Shown piece after piece: positions 1-6,369 of a stretch of DNA of 17,792 nt. The notes beneath the pieces are model-generated. The model was not told the DNA's origin. It did no database searches and saw only the letters and a list, made by a program, of their open reading frames with translations. The stretch covers positions 1-17,792 of the forward strand of contig JBBQBQ010000050.1 in the NCBI GenBank assembly GCA_038317685.1, written 5' to 3'. The number at the start of each line of letters is the position of its first letter. Positions within the stretch are counted from its first letter, which is position 1. This stretch comes from JBBQBQ01 sp038317685. GTDB lineage: Bacteria > Desulfobacterota > Desulfuromonadia > Desulfuromonadales > DDH964. Made by a program: the position numbers and the translations under genes.

Positions 1-20
1 ATACGATCTGGCCAGCAAGG

Positions 21-494
21 GCTTCAATGAGGCCGGGGCAGGAACACCCCGGAAAACCGATTCAACCGGCAGAATTATTAGTGTTGGTTTTCAGCTTCAA
101 TGAGGCCGGGGCAGGAACACCCCGGAAAACGTTCAACCGGCCGCTGATGATCGCCGAAGACAAACTGCTTCAATGAGGCCGGGGCAGGAACACCCCGGAA
201 AACGGCCAACTCCTCCGGCTCCTACGCCAGTTACTACGGGCTTCAATGAGGCCGGGGCAGGAACACCCCGGAAAACGGTTGTGCCAACTGATACAAAAGA
301 TACAAAAGATACAGCTTCAATGAGGCCGGGGCAGGAACACCCCGGAAAACATTGAAGTCGTCAAAGAGGTTATTGCTAAATTCAGGCTTCAATGAGGCCG
401 GGGCAGGAACACCCCGGAAAACGATGATCAGACCGCCGATGTTGCGCAGCCGCAGTTGCTTCAATGAGGCCGGGGCAGGAACACCCCGGAAAAC
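21..494 (-). CRISPR. CRISPR array, 7 identical 37-bp repeats, continues off the left edge
   Basis: Seven perfect repeats lie at 21-57, 94-130, 167-203, 240-276, 314-350, 386-422 and 458-494, separated by six different spacers of 35-37 bp. Bases 1-20 are the end of a further spacer, so the array is truncated by the window. The repeat holds an inverted pair, CCGGGG and CCCCGG, around an 8-nt loop, which would form the crRNA hairpin. Read on the minus strand the repeat starts GTTTTCC and ends ATTGAAGC, the usual form of a repeat 5' end and 3' handle, so transcription is inferred to run right to left, in the same direction as the cas genes. This makes 458-494 the leader-proximal repeat and the right-hand spacers the newest. 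The absence of any repeat variation fits a young or well-maintained end of the array. No spacer match to the rest of the window was seen by eye. Confidence 0.98.
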
Positions 495-700
495 TGTCTT
501 CCGCCGGACCCGGTTCCCGTGCGGATTTGCGGTGACAGTTGCGAGCGGTTGCCGATTCGTTTGCGCATGACCATCCCGATAACCTCTTTCACAGCCTCTT
601 TCTCACCTCCTTCCCCTGAAATTACCAACCTTTATCCCACCACGAGCGCTCCCGGCCCCCGGCGCATCACCGGACCCCTCGCCGGGAATCGGCAGTCCCT
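495..700 (-). promoter_or_regulatory. Probable CRISPR leader
   Basis: These 206 bases lie between the cas2 stop codon and the leader-proximal repeat and hold no credible gene. If the array is read on the minus strand, this is where the leader with the crRNA promoter and the adaptation anchor should be. The stretch is not strongly AT-rich. It has an AT-richer segment near 615-640 and a purine-rich tract near 580-612 on the minus strand. No convincing -35/-10 pair was identified, so the call rests on position and on repeat orientation. Confidence 0.55.
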
Positions 701-988
701 TCAGACGATGACCGCCTCGTGGGTCACCGGATCGAAGGGCTTGCCGATACTGTGAACCTTCGGCTGCACCTGGTCGGCCGGGCCGAGATCGAGGATCAGC
801 ACATGGTCCTCCCGGTGGTTGACGATGTCGCTCAGCGCGGCCTCCAGTTGCAACGCCCGCATTCGGCTCAGGCGGCATTGAAAGACCGAGAGTTGCAGCC
901 ACTCGCCGTAGCCGTGCATGGTCTTGAAGACCTTGCGCCAGCGGCGGGGATGGCCGACATCATAGCTGATAACGTAGAGATGTTCCAT
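701..988 (-). CDS. cas2: CRISPR-associated endonuclease Cas2
   Basis: This 95-residue protein has the length and fold signature of Cas2, the dimeric ferredoxin-like partner that bridges two Cas1 dimers in the spacer-integration complex. The N-terminus MEHLYVISYDV is the first beta strand and ends with the conserved Asp (D10) typical of the family. It continues with a helix region (RRWRKVFKTMHGYGEWLQLS) and the strand VFQCRLS, as in other Cas2 proteins. The ATG at 988 lies 6 nt after the cas4-cas1 stop, so the two genes are surely co-transcribed and probably translationally coupled; only a weak ribosome-binding site is visible. It is the last cas gene before the array. In Cas2 the nuclease activity is usually not needed for adaptation, so its role here is most likely structural. 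Confidence 0.96.
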   Translation of the reverse strand: MEHLYVISYDVGHPRRWRKVFKTMHGYGEWLQLSVFQCRLSRMRALQLEAALSDIVNHREDHVLILDLGPADQVQPKVHSIGKPFDPVTHEAVIV

Positions 989-994
989 GGCCGC

Positions 995-2704
995 CTACCG
1001 GGTCACGAAGTTGGGATAGGCCGGAATCTCGCCGGTCAGATGGCGGATCAGCAACCTGGCCTGGACTTCGAGTAGCCGCCGGTAACTGAGGCGGTATTTG
1101 AAAATCGGATGGGTCACCTCCTGGGCCAGCCGGCGTTCGAAGGCGGCGATGAACTTCTTGCGGCCGGCTTCGGTCAGGGTGCAGCTCCCTGCGGCATGGA
1201 TAAAATCCGTCGGCTTCACCTCGCCGTTGTTGACGGCCATGAGGACCGTCGAATCGGCGAGCAGAGGGCGGAACGGTTCCATCATGTCGAGGGCGAGCGC
1301 CGGCCGGCCGAAACGAGGCTGGTGCAAGAAGCCCCGGTAAGGGTCGAGCCCCACCGCCGCCAGGGTGACGGTCCACTCCCGGGTCAACATGGCATAGGCG
1401 AAGGAGAGCATGGCGTTGACCGGGTCCCGAGGGGGACGCCGGTTGCGGCAGTTAAAGTCGAAGTTCAATTGCGGATCGCCACCTGTCTTGAGCATTTCGG
1501 TGAAATGCCGGAAGTAGCGCTCCGCCGCTGTCCCCTCGATCCCCAGCAGTACCTCCAGCGACGGCGCCCGCAGGGCGTGCCGCAGGTCGCCGCGCAGAGC
1601 CGCCAGCAGTTGGTCCGAGACCTTGCCGGCCGCCTCCTCCCCACCCCGCAGGTTGCGTCTCAGCAGCGTGCGGCAATTGGCGATCTTGGCGGCGATCCAG
1701 CGCCGGGCCAGGTCGAGACAGATCCCTTCGTCGAAGCTGGCCCGATACTGGGCGGTGCGGCTTTCGACATTATGGTGGCCGGTGCCGATAGTGTGGCCCA
1801 TGAACCAGCCACCGTAGGAGAGCCAGGTCACGGGGATCTCCCGGCGCAGGCATTCGTGCAGACCCGGAGTGGTCAGGGTGGCGTTGCCGAAGAGCACCAC
1901 CTGGGAGACCTCGCCAAACCTGGCCTCGGCGACCCGTTCCTTCTCGACCTCGATCAGGAGCCGTTCGCCGTCTTTGCGGACATAGGCGCGAGGCGATTGT
2001 ACGTACAGAGGGAGTCCCCTTTCATTCGCCGGCAGGATCGGCCGCGGCTCAATGGGGGAGCGGGTCAGAAATCGCACCTCGTCGGGGAGGCAGATCCCCA
2101 CCAGCGAGCAGCGCGGACACTTGGGGCTCTCCTCCAGCGGCGGCGGGATCTCCCCCCCGGCGGCCGCCGTCCGGAAATGCTCGATGGCCCGCTCGGTCAG
2201 CTCCACCAGGGATTCATCGAAACGCACCGGCACCCGCTCGCGGGAGGCGACGAAGTAGAGCGCTCCCTCGTCGCAGAGATAGCCGTGTTCGCGCAGCAGC
2301 AGCCCCTGTGCACAGAGCTGCACCCGCTCCGGATCGTAGGCCCCGCCAGCGACGTGCGGGCGTTTCCCACGCTTGTAGTCGACCGGCGCGACCGCCGCCC
2401 CCTCCCCCTCCACCAGATCGATTTTGGCGGTGAGCCCCAGCCGTTCGGAACCGAGGCTGACCGAGCGGGCATGGATGGTTTCCACCTCTCCGGGGGTCTC
2501 CGGCAACGCCCCGCCCCCCCGGTCCACCCGCTTGTGCTTGATGACCCCGTCGACGGTGTCGGCACTGGGGGCGAACTCCCCCTGGACCCACATCATGTAG
2601 CCGAGACGCGGGCAATAGACCGATTCGTTGAGCATGCGTACTGGGATGAGGGGAAGATCCGGGCGGGTTCCATCCCCCGCCGTCGGCCGAAGCGCATCGT
2701 TCAT
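995..2704 (-). CDS. cas4-cas1: Cas4-Cas1 fusion, CRISPR adaptation nuclease/integrase
   Basis: This 569-residue fusion joins a Cas4 domain (about residues 15-210) to a Cas1 integrase (about 222-569). Cas4 trims prespacers and selects those with a correct PAM; Cas1 with Cas2 integrates them at the leader end. The Cas4 part shows the RecB-type nuclease residues (D96, then D109 and K111 in PVDYKRGK, and a following QL.AQ motif) and four cysteines for a 4Fe-4S cluster (C31, C196, C199, C205). The Cas1 part shows the expected catalytic set: E390 in IEGTAAERYF, H461 in GFLHQPRFGRP, and D473/E476 in ALDMMEPFRP. Fusions of this kind are known from Geobacter type I-U/I-G systems. The ATG at 2704 has a strong GGAGGT 6 nt upstream and a sigma70-like promoter at 2746-2773. 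cas2 follows after 6 nt. All key residues appear intact, so adaptation should be functional. Confidence 0.97.
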   Translation of the reverse strand: MNDALRPTAGDGTRPDLPLIPVRMLNESVYCPRLGYMMWVQGEFAPSADTVDGVIKHKRVDRGGGALPETPGEVETIHARSVSLGSERLGLTAKIDLVEGEGAAVAPVDYKRGKRPHVAGGAYDPERVQLCAQGLLLREHGYLCDEGALYFVASRERVPVRFDESLVELTERAIEHFRTAAAGGEIPPPLEESPKCPRCSLVGICLPDEVRFLTRSPIEPRPILPANERGLPLYVQSPRAYVRKDGERLLIEVEKERVAEARFGEVSQVVLFGNATLTTPGLHECLRREIPVTWLSYGGWFMGHTIGTGHHNVESRTAQYRASFDEGICLDLARRWIAAKIANCRTLLRRNLRGGEEAAGKVSDQLLAALRGDLRHALRAPSLEVLLGIEGTAAERYFRHFTEMLKTGGDPQLNFDFNCRNRRPPRDPVNAMLSFAYAMLTREWTVTLAAVGLDPYRGFLHQPRFGRPALALDMMEPFRPLLADSTVLMAVNNGEVKPTDFIHAAGSCTLTEAGRKKFIAAFERRLAQEVTHPIFKYRLSYRRLLEVQARLLIRHLTGEIPAYPNFVTR

Positions 2705-2735
2705 GGCGGCACCTCCGATGGTTCGTCTGTCATTA

Positions 2736-2773
2736 GATGAACTTCATCATAACCCGGGGACGGGGGTTGACAA
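2736..2773 (-). promoter_or_regulatory. Promoter with overlapping palindrome for cas4-cas1-cas2
   Basis: On the minus strand, TTGTCA (2768-2773) and TATGAT (2746-2751) are separated by 16 bp, a good sigma70-type pair. Transcription would start near 2739, leaving a leader of about 35 nt with the GGAGGT site before the cas4-cas1 ATG. A perfect 13-bp palindrome, GATGAACTTCATC (2736-2748), overlaps the -10 box and the predicted start, a position typical of a repressor operator. The regulator is unknown. The element suggests that the adaptation genes can be expressed independently of the interference genes. Confidence 0.6.
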
Positions 2774-2886
2774 GCCGGGGCAGCCCAGTCAAGCAATATG
2801 CGGTTGTCAAAGAGCCTGGGCGCTGGATTTCGGTTCTTGGTAAACGGAGCTACCTGCAAGATGAATATAGGCAGCCCCACCCATCG

Positions 2887-3720
2887 CTAATCCGGTTTCC
2901 TTGCCAGCCGTTTTCGACTCTCCGGCTCGGTCAGGTAGTTTTCCGGCGTCACCACCTTCTCGCCGGTCTCCAGCTCCAGCTTCTCCTTCGCACCGCCCGC
3001 AATCCTCCCCCCCTTGTGCGCCGCCACCCGGTTTTCGCCGAATCCCCGGGCATCCTGCTTGCGGGCAATTTCGGTGGTGGCCGCCTCGCCGAGCATGGAG
3101 AAGATCAGCTCCAGATCCGTCATGTGATCACGCAGATTTTCGCGCCCCAATCCCTTGAACTCCTTGTACTCCGCCGGGGTCAGACCGAAGGCGGCCTTGC
3201 TGATCTCGGCAGTGAGGATGGCATATTCCGTCTCCCCCTCAACTTCGCGGTTTTTCCACTCCTCGGTCAGTTCGGCACGCACGGCGATGCCGCGCATCCG
3301 CTTCTCGATCCACGCCTCCGAATAGCCTTTGGCCCGGTAGAGCTCGCGGGTGCGGGCGGTCGCCAACTCCGGGTCTTCGATCTCCTGCACCCGTTCGTAA
3401 CCGACTTGGGCCAGCCATTGCTTGAACGGTTCGGCCTTGGGGGAAGGGATCGACTGAATGATACGAAACATATTTTTTGTATTTGCGCAGTCGGTCAAAT
3501 ATCTTTTGCCGTCCGCTGCCTCTAATTTCAGTCCGTGACAATTTGTCACGACCTCACTCCCCTCCGCCTTGAGCCTCTGCTTCAATTTTCTCCAGTATGC
3601 CCCGGCATCAGGACTATCCGTCAACGCTCCGCAAACATCCACGACTGAAAACCACCATTCACCGTTGTGCAGCGTCCGCCTGATTTCTTTACTTTGAAAA
3701 ACCACCAGTTTTGCATCCAT
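2887..3720 (-). CDS. Bro-N / antirepressor-like (DinD-like) protein inside the cas cluster
   Basis: This 277-residue protein starts with a Bro-N-type domain (about residues 5-110: VFQSKEIRRTLHNGEWWFSV, DVCGALTDS, followed by a YLTDCANTKNMFRII region). That DNA-binding module is found in phage antirepressors and baculovirus BRO proteins. The remainder, including ELIFSMLGEAATTEIARKQ and a lysine/glycine-rich KGGRIAGGAKEKLE stretch, resembles the C-terminal part of bacterial Bro-N and DNA-damage-inducible protein D families. The ATG at 3720 has a good AAAGGAGGG site. It begins 25 nt after the end of csb2 and is followed by the separate cas4-cas1 promoter, so it probably shares the cas3-csb2 transcript. 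It is not a normal member of the I-G gene set. It may be a phage-derived insertion, a transcription factor for the locus, or a linked defence gene; the sequence does not decide which. Family assignment is fairly firm, function unknown. Confidence 0.8.
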   Translation of the reverse strand: MDAKLVVFQSKEIRRTLHNGEWWFSVVDVCGALTDSPDAGAYWRKLKQRLKAEGSEVVTNCHGLKLEAADGKRYLTDCANTKNMFRIIQSIPSPKAEPFKQWLAQVGYERVQEIEDPELATARTRELYRAKGYSEAWIEKRMRGIAVRAELTEEWKNREVEGETEYAILTAEISKAAFGLTPAEYKEFKGLGRENLRDHMTDLELIFSMLGEAATTEIARKQDARGFGENRVAAHKGGRIAGGAKEKLELETGEKVVTPENYLTEPESRKRLARKPD

Positions 3721-3745
3721 GAAACCCTCCTTTGATTAAACTTCC

Positions 3746-4177
3746 TCAGTCCGCAACCGGCGCGAAGAGGCCGAGGCCGTAGTGGCAAGCGTAGCCAAGA
3801 GCAAGCGGCCCGGAAATCGGCGTTTCGAATCGCAATCGAAGCGTAAACCCGCAATCGATGGCAGGTGACGGGCCGAGTTTGCGCATACGCGTAAAGTGCC
3901 GATGTCGCAGAAATTCTGGTCTTTCTCGCGGGTCAATAATCGTCACCTCGACCGGTGCCGGAAGCCCACGCGACTCCAGTTCCGCCACAATTTGTCCCTC
4001 CAGACTATTCTTGCCGTTCGGTTTGAGATGCCGTGGCGGTACAAAGGGTGTGTGGCTAATCCATTCGGTAGCTCCGCCCATGCCCAATATCGCACGGAGA
4101 CCGTCGCCATAAAGCCCCGTCAGATTCTTCAGCTCCGTCAAATCGGTACAGGAAGCAGCCAAAGCGAGATGGAGCGA
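3746..4177 (-). pseudogene. csb2: C-terminal part of csb2 (Cas6-like end), downstream of an in-frame stop
   Basis: These 143 codons continue in the same reading frame as the csb2 fragment upstream, directly after a TAA at 4178-4180. They contain TPFVPPRHLKPNGKNSLEGQ and RERPEFLRHRHFTRMRK. Near the end there is a glycine-rich segment, SGPLALGYACHYGLGLF, of the kind that closes a Cas6-type RAMP domain and contacts the crRNA. No further stops or frameshifts are present. A separate product could start at TTG 4162 or ATG 4081, but neither has a ribosome-binding site. The piece is therefore best read as the severed end of csb2. If it is not translated, processing of crRNA by the Cas5-Cas6 subunit should fail. 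A sequencing error or a truly split subunit are the alternatives. Confidence 0.8.
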
Positions 4178-5338
4178 TTAGTCATTCTTGGCAAAAGTTT
4201 TTCGGGTAGCGCGTACCGCCTGTTGCGCGACGGCATCGAGTCCCATCGGTGCCCAGACGAGAAAATGATCGAGTTGCCCGTCGTGGTCGAGATCGAGGGG
4301 GAGGATATGGGCATGATCATGGCTACCGCCGAGGGGTTTACCGGATTCGTCGCAACCGGAGAGGGCGCGATGGTAACGCCCCGCCTTCGCCACCAACGCC
4401 TTGTGCAGGCGCTCCCCCTGAATCAATGTATAAATGACCGGCGGCAGTGCATGTTTGTTGCCGGTGGCGGTTGATAACGACAATAGCATGGCTTGTACCG
4501 GCAGCGCGGCAGGGACAGTGCGCTCGACCGGTACACCGACCCGGAAAGCATCGCGCTTGCGCCAATACAGGACTCGCTGGCTACCGGGAGGCTGGCTCCA
4601 GCCGTAGCCTTGCAACCAGGCGGTCTCTTTCTGCATGGCATCAAGCAGATCGAGTGGATAAGGGGCCAAGGCCTTGTCGCGGAGTTTTTGCACCTTGGCG
4701 GCCAACTTCTTTCCTTCGATCTCCGGCGGACAATCGGCAGCTATCTTGTCCACGGCCAGCTGCCGCCACGCGGCGTAGTCGTTTGCAGACTGCGGCGCAA
4801 TGAGCGACACCTGTTCCCATCCCAGCCCAGGCGGTGAATTGTTGGGGAAACAGTTCGTCTCGGGAATCATCTCCCCTTCTACTGCCAGCCGGGCCTCGAC
4901 CCAGCTTTCGGCGCGCCCGAGATATCCAAGTTTTGCGCTGAGTTCCGCCAGCAACTGCTGCTCATTGTCGGTCAGTTCAACATTCCAACGGACGACAAGC
5001 GCGCCGTGATCGATTTGTGCCCAGGTGTCGAAGACCAGCGTGGTCTTCTCCCGCCCCTTATCGAGAAGACCGAGAGGCATGTAATGACGGCTATGCGCTC
5101 CGATTGCTTGCGGCAAGCTGTACTCGGGGAGGACACCGGATAGTTTGTCGATGAGCCCGCGCGCCAACGGCGGGGGGCCGCTATCGTCCCATCCTCCCTT
5201 GGTATAGCCAACGCTGAGCAACGCCCGGAGCAGGCGCCACGGCGATGGCGGCCATTCGATCAGCCCTTCGTTGACGTGATGCCCCCAGGGTGTGGCGTGA
5301 TAGCGCCGACCGGGGAATGTCATGATCAAGGTCGGCAT
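4178..5338 (-). CDS. csb2: Csb2 (Cas5-Cas6, GSU0054 family), N-terminal 386 residues, prematurely ended
   Basis: The N-terminus (PGRRYHATPWGHHVNEG, then IEWPPSPWRLLRALLSVGY) is the hallmark of the GSU0054/Csb2 family of type I-G systems. In this family a Cas5-like part that holds the crRNA 5' handle is joined to a Cas6-like part that cleaves pre-crRNA. The frame stops after ATRKTFAKND at a TAA (4178-4180); the missing end continues in frame from 4177 to 3746. Reading through the stop would give about 530 residues, close to what I recall as the usual family size. The ATG at 5338 is chosen because GAGGAG lies 5 nt upstream. A GTG at 5344 overlaps the csb1 stop but sits too close to that site. 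The gene is tightly coupled to csb1. The truncated product keeps the Cas5-like part and loses the last quarter. Confidence 0.88.
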   Translation of the reverse strand: MPTLIMTFPGRRYHATPWGHHVNEGLIEWPPSPWRLLRALLSVGYTKGGWDDSGPPPLARGLIDKLSGVLPEYSLPQAIGAHSRHYMPLGLLDKGREKTTLVFDTWAQIDHGALVVRWNVELTDNEQQLLAELSAKLGYLGRAESWVEARLAVEGEMIPETNCFPNNSPPGLGWEQVSLIAPQSANDYAAWRQLAVDKIAADCPPEIEGKKLAAKVQKLRDKALAPYPLDLLDAMQKETAWLQGYGWSQPPGSQRVLYWRKRDAFRVGVPVERTVPAALPVQAMLLSLSTATGNKHALPPVIYTLIQGERLHKALVAKAGRYHRALSGCDESGKPLGGSHDHAHILPLDLDHDGQLDHFLVWAPMGLDAVAQQAVRATRKTFAKND

Positions 5339-5340
5339 GG

Positions 5341-6354
5341 TCACTCCTCGTCGGTTGTGGTATCGACGTCTACCGCTTCACCTACGCCATTCTCTGGGTC
5401 TTTTCCTTTTTTCAATTCATCGTTGAAGGCGACTTCGCTGACGATCATTTTCTCTTGGCAAGTGGCAATGGCGGGACGCAGTGCATCCAGAAGATCCTGT
5501 ATTTGTGGCAATGCAAACCCCTTGGGCGCCGAAGCAGTCACGGTCTCATTGACAGTGCACAGGTCGCAGGCAGTCCGCAAACGCAGGTTGCCGTCAAGCA
5601 AGGCGCGCACTTTGAACAGGGCGAGCAGAATCAGCAATCGTTCTACTTCAAGACCGAGACCGTAACCACGAATCTGCGTCAGATCAAGTTTGACGTACAG
5701 GTTCAAAGAGTCGGCAGTAAATTCATCCCGAGCAAATGGGACATTACCAAAACCATCCTTGGTAACGCCTGAAGGGTTGACATGATCGTTTTTGACCCCA
5801 CCGGACGCGGCGGCCCTCACGCCGTCCGCTTCGATAAAAGCTTCGATGGCTCTGGAAAGCCGCAGCCGCCCGCCCGCCAACTCCTTCTTGGCCAGAAAGA
5901 CGCCATGCAGTAGGGAACCGATATCGTATTTCAGCAGCACTTCGCTCAGTTTACGGCGATTAATCGGTCCGGTCTCCAGGACGTCAAGATCCCCTTTGAT
6001 CTTAGTGGAAAAAGTTTTATCCGCACCTTCCAGAATGTACGGGCTGTTGATACGATGAGATTCGAGAACGGTATCGGTCAAGAAGTTACCGTGCCGCATG
6101 ACGCGCACATGTGACAAACTCGCGAACTCTGATTTCAGATTGTTGGCGGCCTCGTCCCAGATAGTCAACTCCAGACGATTGGCCATGCTCTGTGCGCTCT
6201 CCACCAGCAGCGACGTACCCAGTTTGGTCTGAAAGGTGGCAGCTCCGAGGGACGGGAACCCGGTTGGTTGGAAACGTTGGCCTTGCAACGGCTTCAGCGG
6301 GATGGTGAAGAGCAGGCGGTTGACAGTATTGAGGGACGAGAGATCGATGGGCAT
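5341..6354 (-). CDS. csb1: Csb1 (Cas7, GSU0053 family), Cascade backbone subunit
   Basis: This 337-residue protein matches the GSU0053/Csb1 family, the Cas7-type RAMP subunit of I-G effector complexes. Several copies would polymerise along the crRNA spacer to form the backbone. Recognisable family stretches are the N-terminal PLKPLQGQRFQPTGFPSLGA, the central VESAQSMANRLE, and the segment KDGFGNVPFARDEFTA (about residues 208-224). The C-terminus is acidic and low in complexity (KKGKDPENGVGEAVDVDTTT), probably disordered. The ATG at 6354 has AAGGAGG 6 nt upstream, and the start lies 15 nt after the csx17 stop. The stop at 5341 lies just before the csb2 start, so translation is likely coupled. 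The protein looks complete. Confidence 0.94.
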   Translation of the reverse strand: MPIDLSSLNTVNRLLFTIPLKPLQGQRFQPTGFPSLGAATFQTKLGTSLLVESAQSMANRLELTIWDEAANNLKSEFASLSHVRVMRHGNFLTDTVLESHRINSPYILEGADKTFSTKIKGDLDVLETGPINRRKLSEVLLKYDIGSLLHGVFLAKKELAGGRLRLSRAIEAFIEADGVRAAASGGVKNDHVNPSGVTKDGFGNVPFARDEFTADSLNLYVKLDLTQIRGYGLGLEVERLLILLALFKVRALLDGNLRLRTACDLCTVNETVTASAPKGFALPQIQDLLDALRPAIATCQEKMIVSEVAFNDELKKGKDPENGVGEAVDVDTTTDEE

Positions 6355-6369
6355 GGGTTTCCTCCTTGG

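Noticed and set aside
173..570. Short open frames within the CRISPR array
   Set aside because: They are translations of the repeats (FNEAGAGTPRKT-like units) and have no coding support.
461..574. A 37-codon minus-strand frame running from the leader into the first repeat
   Set aside because: The AAGGAGG-like tract is about 28 nt from the ATG, too far to act as a ribosome-binding site, and the frame ends inside the repeat.
1109..2740. A 543-codon plus-strand open frame opposite cas4-cas1
   Set aside because: It is the antisense shadow of a GC-rich gene with clear catalytic motifs; the translation has no recognisable domain.
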